64,000 bases of DNA, from assembly GCF_038023995.1 (NCBI RefSeq), contig NZ_CP150660.1, positions 3,656,501 through 3,720,500 of the forward strand, in the 5' to 3' direction. Origin of the DNA: Polaribacter atrinae. Its GTDB lineage: Bacteria > Bacteroidota > Bacteroidia > Flavobacteriales > Flavobacteriaceae. Below the pieces are notes generated by a model, which saw nothing but the letters and a program-made list of their open reading frames with translations, was not told the origin of the DNA and did no database searches. Shown in pieces: positions 52,895 through 60,597 of the stretch. The position numbers were made by a program, and so were the translations under genes. Positions within the stretch are counted from its first letter, which is position 1. Each line of letters begins with the position of its first letter.

Positions 52895-53596
52895 ATGACT
52901 AAAATAAGTAAAAACATAAAGGTAATTGCTTTTGATGCTGATGATACTTTATGGGTAAACGAAACTTATTTTAGAGATGCAGAACATCAGTTTGCAAAAC
53001 TACTAGCAAAGTACGAAACCGAAAATAAAATAGACCAAGAGCTTTTTAAAAAAGAAATTAAAAACTTAAAATTGTATGGTTATGGCGTTAAAGGTTTTGT
53101 TTTGTCTATGGTAGAATGTGCCTTAGAGCTGTCTAATTATCAAGTAAATCAAAAGACAATTGCTGCAATTCTAGAAATAGGTAAAGAAATGATAGAAAAA
53201 CCTATAGAATTGCTAGATGGAGTAGAAGAGGTGTTGCAATCGTTACAAGGAAAGTACAAGTTAATTGTTGCTACCAAAGGAGATTTATTAGATCAAGAAA
53301 GAAAACTAGAAAAATCTAACCTGTTAAAATATTTTCATCACATAGAAGTGATGAGCGATAAGAAAGTTAAAGATTACAAGAAATTAATAAAACATTTAGA
53401 TATTGCACCATCAGAGTTTTTAATGATTGGTAATTCATTAAAATCAGATGTGCTACCATTAATAAACTTAGGAGCATCTGCAATTCACGTTCCGTTTCAT
53501 ACCACTTGGGTACATGAAGAGGTTAGTGATGAAGAGAAGTCTGATTCAGATTATAAAACAGTTCCTAAAATTAAAGACATTGTTGGTTTTTTATGA
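52895..53596 (+). CDS. HAD family hydrolase
   Basis: A 233-residue haloacid-dehalogenase-type phosphatase. Motif I is FDADDTLW with Asp14 and Asp16, motif II lies in KLIVATKGD, the Lys is in SDKKVKDYKKL and motif III reads MIGNSLKSDVLP. The alpha-helical cap is of the C1 type. The position after kdsB invites the thought of a KDO-8-phosphate phosphatase (KdsC), but KdsC is shorter and capless, so that is not supported. The next gene starts within its stop (4-bp overlap). Confidence 0.82.
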   Translation: MTKISKNIKVIAFDADDTLWVNETYFRDAEHQFAKLLAKYETENKIDQELFKKEIKNLKLYGYGVKGFVLSMVECALELSNYQVNQKTIAAILEIGKEMIEKPIELLDGVEEVLQSLQGKYKLIVATKGDLLDQERKLEKSNLLKYFHHIEVMSDKKVKDYKKLIKHLDIAPSEFLMIGNSLKSDVLPLINLGASAIHVPFHTTWVHEEVSDEEKSDSDYKTVPKIKDIVGFL

Positions 53597-54219
53597 AATA
53601 TTTAGATGTAGATACCTGGAATAGAAAGCAACATTATCAGCATTTTTTAAGTTTACAAGATCCGTTTTTTGGCGTTACTGTTAATGTAGATGTTACTACT
53701 ATTTATAAAAAATCTAAAGCAGAAAATATATCTTTTTTTGCAATGTATTTACATGCTTGCTTAATAGCGATAAATAAAATAGAAAATTTTAAATATAGAA
53801 TTAAAGAAGATAAAGTTTTAATCTGTGATGCCATACATGCTTCGGCAACAATTGCTAGAAAAGATCATACTTTTGGTTTTTCTTTTATTTCCTTTTCTGA
53901 AGACTTTAATGAGTTTAATAAGAATTATTTAAAAGAAAAAGAACGAATTTTAAATTCTACAGATTTATTTCCACCAATAAATTCAGATAGTTGTATATAT
54001 TGCTCCGCTTTACCTTGGTTTACCTTTACAAGTCAAAAAGAACCCGTTTCTGGAGTTAAAAATGAAAGTATACCTAAGTTGTCATTTGGTAAAATTTATG
54101 CAGAAAGTGATAAAATAATGATGCCTGTAGCTATTTCTGCAAACCATGCTTTAGTAGATGGATATCATATTGGTTTATTTTTTGAAGAATATCAGAAACA
54201 ATTAGATAAAAACACCTAA
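53593..54219 (+). CDS. Chloramphenicol-acetyltransferase-like protein (CAT family)
   Basis: A 208-residue trimer-type acetyltransferase. The catalytic HxxxDG motif is HALVDG with His185 and Asp189, and the N-terminus MKYLDVDTWNRKQHYQHFLS and DPFFGVTVNVDVT segment align with CAT. Chromosomal copies in flavobacteria are common and need not confer drug resistance; the natural acceptor is unknown. It overlaps the HAD gene by ATGA, so the two are translationally coupled. Confidence 0.82.
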   Translation: MKYLDVDTWNRKQHYQHFLSLQDPFFGVTVNVDVTTIYKKSKAENISFFAMYLHACLIAINKIENFKYRIKEDKVLICDAIHASATIARKDHTFGFSFISFSEDFNEFNKNYLKEKERILNSTDLFPPINSDSCIYCSALPWFTFTSQKEPVSGVKNESIPKLSFGKIYAESDKIMMPVAISANHALVDGYHIGLFFEEYQKQLDKNT

Positions 54220-54224
54220 CTTTG
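54217..54224 (+). promoter_or_regulatory. -7 promoter element before the 86-residue protein gene
   Basis: TAACTTTG matches TAnnTTTG, spans the CAT-like gene's stop codon and lies 23 bp before the next ATG at 54248. Confidence 0.45.
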
Positions 54225-54247
54225 CAAAATTAAATTTTAAATAAGTT

Positions 54248-54508
54248 ATGGCAAGTATAAAAAACTTAAAAAAAGATATCAATTACGTTTTAGGTGATGT
54301 TATCGAATATGCATTAGATGTTTCAATCTTAAAAAATGCACCAGAAAAAGGAGAAGCAATTATTGATGAAGCGATCGAAACTTTTGATACTTTAGTTTCT
54401 AAAGTTAACAACAGTAAAGTAGAGAACAAGAAAGCTCACTTTAAAGCAATTAATTTAGAGTTAGAAGAAAAAGCTAAAGGTTTGGTAGAGAAGATTAATA
54501 CTTTATAA
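54248..54508 (+). CDS. Conserved small alpha-helical protein, unknown function
   Basis: An 86-residue, mostly helical acidic protein (KKDINYVLGDVIEYALDV, IIDEAIETFDTLVSKVNNSK) with no signal or membrane segment. From memory, near-identical short proteins occur throughout Flavobacteriaceae, always unannotated. It has its own -7 box at 54217 and a clear terminator at 54538, so it looks like a monocistronic gene. Confidence 0.72.
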   Translation: MASIKNLKKDINYVLGDVIEYALDVSILKNAPEKGEAIIDEAIETFDTLVSKVNNSKVENKKAHFKAINLELEEKAKGLVEKINTL

Positions 54509-54537
54509 TCTTAACAAATTTTTAAGCATAATTTAAG

Positions 54538-54568
54538 ACCATCATTTATACAATGATGGTTTTTTTTG
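54538..54568 (+). terminator. Terminator after the 86-residue protein gene
   Basis: ACCATCATT (54538-54546), a 5-nt loop and AATGATGGT (54552-54560), followed by T-run. Confidence 0.88.
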
Positions 54569-54569
54569 T

Positions 54570-54577
54570 TATTTTTG
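54570..54577 (+). promoter_or_regulatory. -7 promoter element before the 64-residue protein gene
   Basis: TATTTTTG, exact TAnnTTTG, just after the preceding terminator and 61 bp before the ATG at 54639. Confidence 0.45.
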
Positions 54578-54638
54578 GTACAAGCATACTATAACGATTT
54601 AGTAGGCGTTCTATTATTGTATAATTTAATTATTAAAA

Positions 54639-54833
54639 ATGGCTAGAGCAATGTTTGAGTACACTAAAACGGTACTAAAAAAGGTGAGTTTTAATTCAGA
54701 TTTGTTTTGTAAAGAACTAGAAAAGGCCTTAAGTCGATTGTTACCTTATGAAATAGATGAGCTAACAATTTGGTTAAAGCAGTTTACTTCTAATAAACCA
54801 GAATTATATTCTTGTATGGCATTAATTAAGTAA
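54639..54833 (+). CDS. Conserved small protein, unknown function
   Basis: A 64-residue basic-to-neutral helical protein (MARAMFEYTKTVLKKVSFNS, then LFCKELEKALSRLLPYEIDE). From memory it belongs to an unannotated family widespread in Flavobacteriia with the same MARAMFEYTKTVL start. It has no signal peptide, its own -7 box and a shared terminator, so it is a separately expressed gene. Confidence 0.72.
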   Translation: MARAMFEYTKTVLKKVSFNSDLFCKELEKALSRLLPYEIDELTIWLKQFTSNKPELYSCMALIK

Positions 54834-54843
54834 CAAAAAAAAA

Positions 54844-54868
54844 GGAAGCATTTAGCTTCCTTTTTTTT
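54844..54868. terminator. Bidirectional terminator
   Basis: A-run, GGAAGC, ATTTA, GCTTCC, T-run between the converging 64-residue protein gene and the ECF cluster. Confidence 0.85.
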
Positions 54869-54870
54869 GT

Positions 54871-55329
54871 TTAATTTTTAGAATCTGATTTCCTATGCTT
54901 GTATTTACTCATTAGTTTTCTGCCAAACTCCATTTCTGCTAATTGTAGTTTAACAATCTTTTTATAAGAAATTACTTTTTTTACGTTATTTATAAAATCA
55001 TTTTGAGATTCATAAATTTTTTGATCTGTGTCTAGTTTTAAAGCGATTAATTTTTCTGCTTCTTTTTCAGAAACCGAGTTAATATCTCCTTCTATCATAG
55101 CTCTTTTAATTTCCGACCTTAGTATGTTTCTTAAGCTATACTGTTCTTTACTATAGGTGTTGTAAATAGGCCAAAATTTTTCAGCTTCGCTAGGAGATAA
55201 ATTTAATTGTTCTGTTAAATAAGAGATTTTTAAAGCCTTAATCTTTTCTTTACTTCCTTGTTTATCTTGAGCAGACAAGGTAAGAGTACAAAAAAGGGTA
55301 ATGCAAATAATAGTGATAATTTTTTTCAT
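54871..55329 (-). CDS. Periplasmic sensor-like protein of an ECF sigma cluster (Spy/CpxP-like)
   Basis: A 152-residue protein with a signal peptide (MKKIITIICITLFCTLTLSA) and an all-helical mature part with LTEQLNLSPSEAEKFWPIYN, a pattern recalling the LTxxQ motif and helical hairpin of Spy/CpxP-type chaperone sensors. Flavobacterial homologs are often called sensors of ECF-type sigma factors. It is the third gene of sigma / anti-sigma-like / sensor, all on the minus strand within 33 bp gaps, and may detect envelope damage. Confidence 0.7.
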   Translation of the reverse strand: MKKIITIICITLFCTLTLSAQDKQGSKEKIKALKISYLTEQLNLSPSEAEKFWPIYNTYSKEQYSLRNILRSEIKRAMIEGDINSVSEKEAEKLIALKLDTDQKIYESQNDFINNVKKVISYKKIVKLQLAEMEFGRKLMSKYKHRKSDSKN

Positions 55330-55339
55330 ATTCTTAATT

Positions 55340-55879
55340 TTAGTTTATTTCATTTAAAAATGAAGTGTTGTCTATAGAGTTCATGTAGTCTTCAATATTT
55401 TCATCCTCTAAAGATGAAAAATAAAAGTCACTTTCTTCTAAAACATCATTTTCTAATACAATTGCAATATCATTGGTATGTAATGTGGTAGAATTTAACC
55501 AGAACTCTATATCATCATCAGAAAGAGAGTCTATGGTAAGTTCTTCTGTTTTGTTAAAAACAAAAGAATTTAATCCAATAAATAAAATAATTGAAGCAGC
55601 AGCAGCAATAGGAATCATTTTTAAAACTCTTTCTTTAAAAGAAATAACTTTTGTTTCTTTTTTTGGTGATGAAACTTTAGCTAAAATTTCATTTTCTAAA
55701 TCATTAAAGTAATTATCTGGTGCTGTAAAACCATTTTCGTTTATAATATTTTCTTCTGCTAATTTTGTTTCAATAGCATTTTCAATTGTATCAAAATAGT
55801 TTTTAGGAAGAGAAAAACTAGTTTCCTTTCCTAATATTGAGTTTAAATACTCTTCGCTATTTTTAATCTTGTTTTCCAT
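55340..55879 (-). CDS. Membrane anti-sigma-factor-like protein
   Basis: A 179-residue single-pass protein. The cytoplasmic N-terminus (about 1-88) has two repeats of a FxxPxNYFDxxExxIxxK type (SLPKNYFDTIENAIETK, TAPDNYFNDLENEILAK), followed by a membrane helix at about 90-108 and an acidic periplasmic C-terminus. Position directly after the ECF sigma gene and its topology argue for an anti-sigma role, though no zinc-binding HxxxCxxC motif is present, so it would be an atypical one. Confidence 0.65.
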   Translation of the reverse strand: MENKIKNSEEYLNSILGKETSFSLPKNYFDTIENAIETKLAEENIINENGFTAPDNYFNDLENEILAKVSSPKKETKVISFKERVLKMIPIAAAASIILFIGLNSFVFNKTEELTIDSLSDDDIEFWLNSTTLHTNDIAIVLENDVLEESDFYFSSLEDENIEDYMNSIDNTSFLNEIN

Positions 55880-55912
55880 GATACTCTTTAGACCTTTGAT
55901 TTGTAAAAAGGT

Positions 55913-56461
55913 TTAATTTGTTTCTTTTTTTATATAAAGTTCAATTTTCTTAACTGCTTGAAAATAAGAGGCTTTTAAGGCTCCTACAGATGTTTCTAAA
56001 ATTTCAGACATTTCATCATATTTTATTTCATCAAAATATTTCATGTTAAAAACAAGTTGTTGCTTTTGCGGTAACGTTGCAATTGCTTTTTGTAAAATAA
56101 CTTGAATTTCATCACCAGTAAAAAAATCATCACTCGCTAGAGTGGTTGCTAATTCTTGTTGGTAGTCAGAAATATCTAAACTTCTTTTTTTGGCTCTTTT
56201 GTTGATAAAAGTGATAGATTCATTCGTTGCAATTCTGTACATCCAAGAAAATAGTTTACTCTCTTGGTTAAATTTGTCTATATTTTTAAAAACCTTAATA
56301 AAGGTGTTTTGTAAAACATCATCTGCATCATCATGAGAAATCACAATTTTACGTATATGCCAATACAAGCGTTCTTTATAGAGAGTTATCAGTTCTCTAA
56401 ACGCTTTGTCTTTAGTCTGAACACTTTTTAGTTGTTCTATTAAAAGAGTTTCATCTATCAA
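55913..56461 (-). CDS. ECF-type RNA polymerase sigma factor
   Basis: A 182-residue sigma-70 family protein with region 2 (about 20-90, DDADDVLQNTFIKVFKNI and LFSWMYRIATNE) and region 4 (about 120-175, LPQKQQLVFNMKYFDEIKYDEMSEIL) and no regions 1 or 3. It should be released by an envelope signal and transcribe a small stress regulon, probably including its own operon. It is followed by anti-sigma-like and sensor-like genes. Confidence 0.9.
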   Translation of the reverse strand: MIDETLLIEQLKSVQTKDKAFRELITLYKERLYWHIRKIVISHDDADDVLQNTFIKVFKNIDKFNQESKLFSWMYRIATNESITFINKRAKKRSLDISDYQQELATTLASDDFFTGDEIQVILQKAIATLPQKQQLVFNMKYFDEIKYDEMSEILETSVGALKASYFQAVKKIELYIKKETN

Positions 56462-56512
56462 CTATAATCGTTTATAAAGTTTAGACTAAAAGAATATTAA
56501 AAGGTTTAATTT

Positions 56513-57961
56513 TTATTTTCTTACTCTTGTTCTAGAGTAGCCAAAAAGTCTCTTTTGTTTTATTGTATCAGAAATTCCTTCTGGTAACATGTCTTCCCAA
56601 CCTTTTTCTCCGTTTAAAATCATTTTTAAGATAGTACGAGAAAAAATATCTAGGATATCTTTGTCAAAATCATCAATATTAACAAGCTTTCCGTTGTTTT
56701 TAAAGAACTTGTATAGTTCTTTCATTCTAGGGTGAACCTGTAAGTTTTCTATAGTAATATATTCGTCAGATTCAGTGTCATGATAAGGGTATGTGTATAC
56801 CTTTAAGTCTCTGTAAAATAATTTACCAAAAGCTTCTAGAATTCCTCCACTTAAATTACGGTAATATTTTTCTTCAAAAAGTTCAATAAGGTTTTGACCT
56901 CCCATGGTTAACCCCATTCTTTCTTTGGTGAATTCACTAAAATATTCTACCAATTTAAAGTACTGTTGAAAGCTAGTAATCATTACATTTTGCCCTAGAG
57001 AGCAAAGTAGTTCTGCTCTGTCTAAGAAATCTCTTTCGTTAATTTTACCCTCTGAAGTAAGGTTGCTTAAGGTAATCTCAAAGATAACTTGAGTTTTACT
57101 TTCTTCAACTTTCTTTTCGGCCAAAAACATTTTTTTAGACTTTTCATACATGTCCATATTTACCTTAGTAACAGGTCTAAAACTTCCACGTAAAGCTAAA
57201 ATGTTTTTCTTATATAAAACTTGTGCTGGTAATAAGTTATTTCCGTCTGGGCCAAACATAACGGCATTTGTCATTCCGTTTTTAAGTAATTGTAAACTCA
57301 TTAAACGATTGTCTACATACATAAAACGTGGACCAGCAAAATTAATCATATCAATTTCTAACTGGTCATTACTTAAATTATCATAAAAAGATTTTACTAA
57401 ATCTTTAGGATTATCATTTAAATAGAAGGCACCATAAATTAAATTTACACCTAAAATACCTAAGGTTTCTTGCTGTAAACGGGCATCGGTTTCTTTAAAA
57501 CGTAAGTGTAAAACAATTTCATTATAGCCTTCTAAAGGGTCTAATTGAAAACGGATACCTACCCAACCATGACCTTTAAATTGCTTTGCAAAATCTATAG
57601 TAGTTACGGTATTTGCGTAACTAAAAAATAATTTATCTGGATGTTTTTGTCTGCTTAATCGATCTTCCATTAAATCGATTTCGTGACCTAACATTTTTTT
57701 TAAACGTGGCTGCGTTACATAACGATTGTCTTGTTCCATGCCATAAATAGCATCAGAGAAATCTTTATCATAAGCACTCATTGCTTTTGCTATTGTACCA
57801 GAAGCAGCTCCAGATCTAAAAAAGTTACGAGCAGTTTCTTGACCTGCACCAATTTCTGCAAAAGTTCCGTAAATATCTCTATTTAAATTAATTCGTAGCG
57901 CTTTGCTTTTAATAGTAGGAACACTACTAATTTCTTGATCTCCTTTTAAAGAAATTGCCAT
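56513..57961 (-). CDS. Large conserved Bacteroidota protein of unknown function
   Basis: A 482-residue cytoplasmic protein with the conserved block INLNRDIYGTFAEIGAGQET followed by ARNFFRSGAASGTIAKAMSAYD. I recall this family as widespread and misnamed in databases (for example as a nicotinate-nucleotide adenylyltransferase), but I see no nucleotidyltransferase motif such as GxFxPxHxGH. There is no signal or membrane segment. It is transcribed alone, convergent with nothing close, and lies 52 bp before the sigma factor gene on the same strand. The function is unknown. Confidence 0.65.
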   Translation of the reverse strand: MAISLKGDQEISSVPTIKSKALRINLNRDIYGTFAEIGAGQETARNFFRSGAASGTIAKAMSAYDKDFSDAIYGMEQDNRYVTQPRLKKMLGHEIDLMEDRLSRQKHPDKLFFSYANTVTTIDFAKQFKGHGWVGIRFQLDPLEGYNEIVLHLRFKETDARLQQETLGILGVNLIYGAFYLNDNPKDLVKSFYDNLSNDQLEIDMINFAGPRFMYVDNRLMSLQLLKNGMTNAVMFGPDGNNLLPAQVLYKKNILALRGSFRPVTKVNMDMYEKSKKMFLAEKKVEESKTQVIFEITLSNLTSEGKINERDFLDRAELLCSLGQNVMITSFQQYFKLVEYFSEFTKERMGLTMGGQNLIELFEEKYYRNLSGGILEAFGKLFYRDLKVYTYPYHDTESDEYITIENLQVHPRMKELYKFFKNNGKLVNIDDFDKDILDIFSRTILKMILNGEKGWEDMLPEGISDTIKQKRLFGYSRTRVRK

Positions 57962-58025
57962 ATAATGCTATTTTAAGATTGAAACAAATGTACTAAAATA
58001 GACTGCTATGAGTCAATTTTTATGT

Positions 58026-58033
58026 TATTTTTG
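58026..58033 (+). promoter_or_regulatory. -7 promoter element directly before the MBL gene
   Basis: TATTTTTG matches TAnnTTTG and ends five bases before the ATG at 58039, predicting a leaderless or near-leaderless message. Confidence 0.5.
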
Positions 58034-58038
58034 TTGGA

Positions 58039-58821
58039 ATGAACTTTACTAAGAAACAACTGAATATTACTTTTTTAGGAACAGGTACTTCACAAGGAAT
58101 TCCTATGATTGCAAGTAACGACCCTGTGTGCTTGTCTAAAAACTTAAAAGACAAACGTTTGAGGTCTTCTATTTTAATCTCTTGGGACGATGTTTCTTAC
58201 ACCGTAGATTGTGGGTTAGACTTTAGGCAGCAAATGTTAAGAGAGAATGTTCAGTCTTTAAATGGAGTATTTTTTACACACGAACATGCAGATCATATAG
58301 GTGGTTTAGATGATTTAAGAGCGTTTTGTTATCAAATAGGGGAGATGCCCATTTATTTATTAGAAAGAACTTTACTTAGTTTAGAAAAAAGGTTTGATTA
58401 TATTTTTAGTGTAGAAAACAGGTACCCTGGTGCGCCTAGTGTATTACCAAAATTAGTGCATAAAACTAGTTTTAATGTAGCAGGGTTAAAGGTTACACCT
58501 ATAGAGGTTCTTCATGGAAAATTACCCATTATAGCCTATAGGTTTGGAGACTTTGCTTATTTAACAGATGTTAAAACTGTTTCTGATGAAGAAAAATTGA
58601 AGCTTAAAGATTTAGATGTTTTAGTTATAAATGCATTAAGAATAGAAGCGCATCCTACGCATTTTAACTTACAAGAAGCATTAAATTTTATTGCAGAAAT
58701 AAAACCTAAAAAAGCCTATCTCACACATATTAGTCATAAACTTGGATTTCATGATGAGGTTTCTAAAATATTGCCTAAAAATGTGTTTTTGGCCTATGAT
58801 GGTTTAAAAATAACGGTTTAA
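58039..58821 (+). CDS. MBL-fold metal-dependent hydrolase (PhnP-like)
   Basis: A 260-residue metallo-beta-lactamase-fold enzyme. The metal motif HxHxDH is HEHADH (81-86) in FFTHEHADHIGG, with VDCGLDFRQQM upstream and LTHISHKLGFHDEV near the C-terminus supplying later ligands. The GTGTSQGIPMIAS start resembles PhnP-type phosphodiesterases. Substrate not determined. Confidence 0.85.
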   Translation: MNFTKKQLNITFLGTGTSQGIPMIASNDPVCLSKNLKDKRLRSSILISWDDVSYTVDCGLDFRQQMLRENVQSLNGVFFTHEHADHIGGLDDLRAFCYQIGEMPIYLLERTLLSLEKRFDYIFSVENRYPGAPSVLPKLVHKTSFNVAGLKVTPIEVLHGKLPIIAYRFGDFAYLTDVKTVSDEEKLKLKDLDVLVINALRIEAHPTHFNLQEALNFIAEIKPKKAYLTHISHKLGFHDEVSKILPKNVFLAYDGLKITV

Positions 58822-58845
58822 GATTATATTACCTCTTTTTTAATG

Positions 58846-58853
58846 TATATTTG
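58846..58853 (+). promoter_or_regulatory. -7 promoter element of the GTPase/kinase module
   Basis: TATATTTG, exact TAnnTTTG, 72 bp before the first gene at 58926; no good -33 element seen. Confidence 0.45.
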
Positions 58854-58925
58854 TTAGGAGTGCCTAATTTTTAACACTTAATTAAGAATAAAACAATTAG
58901 TTACAGTAATCAACTTTTAGTATAA

Positions 58926-59279
58926 ATGGAAAAAAATTCAGAAAATAAACAGCCTGTTGTTGAAAATCATAAAATAGATGATAGAATTGCAGCAGTAAGA
59001 GACTTGATTTTTGGAGAAAACATGCAGCAATACAGTACTGAGTTTGCAGATGTTTACGACCAAATTAAAACACTTAAAGATCAAACAAATAAAAATCTAT
59101 CTGAGTCAGTTACAAATCTTGAAAATAAATTAGCAGATTTAGAAAGTTTAATGGAGCACAAGTTTCAAGACTTAAATGACGATTTAGATAAAAGATTAGC
59201 CGATTTAGATGATGAAAAAGCAGACAGAAAAAAACTAGGTAAAGCTTTAGAGAAAATTGCATTGATGTTGCAAGAATAG
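58926..59279 (+). CDS. Coiled-coil protein, first gene of the GTPase/kinase module
   Basis: A 117-residue soluble acidic protein. Residues about 45-115 are heptad-rich and should form a coiled coil (NLSESVTNLENKLADLESLM onward). Residues 20-50 (IAAVRDLIFGENMQQYSTEF then DVYDQIKTLKDQ) resemble residues 14-36 of the next protein (ELLRDLLLADDREKFDSLSE), so the two share a short N-terminal module. The stop is followed at once by the next ATG (TAGATG). It may be an adaptor; the role is unknown. Confidence 0.7.
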   Translation: MEKNSENKQPVVENHKIDDRIAAVRDLIFGENMQQYSTEFADVYDQIKTLKDQTNKNLSESVTNLENKLADLESLMEHKFQDLNDDLDKRLADLDDEKADRKKLGKALEKIALMLQE

Positions 59280-60089
59280 ATGAAAAAAATGCCTGCAGAT
59301 AACAATAAAGACAATCGTTTTGAGTTGCTCAGAGACCTTTTATTAGCTGATGATAGAGAAAAGTTTGATTCTCTTAGTGAAGAAATTATTCTTCGAGAAA
59401 AACTGTCTAAAAGAGTAGCACCTCTTGTAGATGAGAAAATTACGGACTTACGTAATAATTTTTCAAGAGATTTTGGAGATACCATTACAGAAACTATAAA
59501 AGTTCAAATTAGAGACTCTCAAGATGAAGTTGTAGAAGCCTTGTACCCAATTATGGGTAAAATGGTTAAGAAATTTATTGTTGCAGAAATTACTAAGTTG
59601 TCTGATAGTATTAATAAAACTATAAAAGAAAAATTCTCCATTCAACAAATTCTTAAAAGATTTTTTAAAGGGAAAAGAAATGATGCTGGCATTGTTTTAG
59701 AAGGAGTTTTTGAATTTGTTATAGAAGAAGTTTTTATAATAGAAAAAGAATCTGGTTTACTTTCTGGAAACTATTCTAGAGGAAGTGTTGTTGATAAAGA
59801 TATGATTTCTGGCATGTTAACTGCTATTAAATCTTTTGCTGAAGATGCTTTTTCTAAAGAAGGACAAGATTTAGAAAATATAAAGTTCGAAACTTTTCAG
59901 CTTTCTATAAAAAACTTTAAAACTATTTATATTGCAATTGCAACTTCTGGTGTTATCACAGAAGAGCATACAGAAGAATTGTCTGACAGCATAAATAACT
60001 TAGCCGAAATTATTTTAAGAGATCGAACTTATTTATCGGATGAAGAGCGTTTAAATAAGTTGATTTTTAAGGAAATAATCGAAGCCTAA
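59280..60089 (+). CDS. Protein with longin/roadblock-like sensory region, second gene of the module
   Basis: A 269-residue soluble protein. After the short RDLLL module comes a helical region (about 40-130), then VLEGVFEFVIEEVFIIEKES followed by GLLSGNYSRG and DMISGMLTAIKSFAEDAFSK (about 138-205). That pattern recalls roadblock/longin-like domains, which in MglB and eukaryotes regulate Ras-like GTPases, and the N-terminal region of some OmpA-family proteins. The match is by eye and needs a profile comparison. No signal, membrane or OmpA domain is present. The GTPase gene follows after 17 bp. Confidence 0.65.
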   Translation: MKKMPADNNKDNRFELLRDLLLADDREKFDSLSEEIILREKLSKRVAPLVDEKITDLRNNFSRDFGDTITETIKVQIRDSQDEVVEALYPIMGKMVKKFIVAEITKLSDSINKTIKEKFSIQQILKRFFKGKRNDAGIVLEGVFEFVIEEVFIIEKESGLLSGNYSRGSVVDKDMISGMLTAIKSFAEDAFSKEGQDLENIKFETFQLSIKNFKTIYIAIATSGVITEEHTEELSDSINNLAEIILRDRTYLSDEERLNKLIFKEIIEA

Positions 60090-60106
60090 ATAATTATTCA
60101 TAATTT

Positions 60107-60592
60107 ATGATTGCAAAGAAAGTACTGCTCGTTGGTAATTTTGGTGTTGGTAAAACATCATTAATTAGACGATTTGTTTTAAATGAATTTTCTGAAGATT
60201 ACATTAGTACTATTGGTGTTAGAGTGAGTAAAAAAGTAGTGGAATATAAAAATGAAACTATTAAATTGATGATTTGGGATGTTGCTGGTACAAGCGGAAA
60301 TGAAAAAATACCGAAAGCTTATTTTTTAGGTTCTAGTGCGGCAATGTTTGTGTTTGATGTAAGTAGAGAAGAAACGTATTTAACCATAGCCGAGAATCTA
60401 AATATAGTTAAAGAACTGTCTGGTTTGCAAAATATAACTGTGGTTGGTAATAAAAAAGATTTGCTTTCTGCAGAAGAATTAGAAAATGTAATACAAAAAG
60501 TTTCTGTGAATATAGATTTAATTACCAGTGCCAAAGAAGATGAAAATGTAGAAGATGCTTTTATGAAATTAACCACGCTAGCCTTAAAATAA
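60107..60592 (+). CDS. Ras/Rab-like small GTPase
   Basis: A 161-residue stand-alone GTPase. G1 is GNFGVGKTS (10-18), G2 is likely Thr35 in YISTIGV, G3 is WDVAG (57-61), G4 is NKKD (115-118) and G5 is TSAK (140-143). The overall order WDxAG, NKxD, SAK is Rab/Ras-like rather than Era- or SRP-like. The residue after WDVAG is Thr62 instead of the catalytic Gln of Ras, followed by SGNEK, so intrinsic hydrolysis may be slow and dependent on a partner. The C-terminus has no lipidation signal. It starts 17 bp after the longin-like gene and ends 5 bp before the kinase gene. Confidence 0.85.
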   Translation: MIAKKVLLVGNFGVGKTSLIRRFVLNEFSEDYISTIGVRVSKKVVEYKNETIKLMIWDVAGTSGNEKIPKAYFLGSSAAMFVFDVSREETYLTIAENLNIVKELSGLQNITVVGNKKDLLSAEELENVIQKVSVNIDLITSAKEDENVEDAFMKLTTLALK

Positions 60593-60597
60593 TAGTA

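Noticed and set aside
52895-53596. KdsC (KDO-8-phosphate phosphatase) next to kdsB
   Set aside because: The protein has a helical cap domain and is longer than KdsC; only general HAD motifs match.
53593-54219. Acquired chloramphenicol resistance gene
   Set aside because: It overlaps its neighbour in a normal chromosomal operon with no mobile element; homologs are common in the family, so resistance is not implied.
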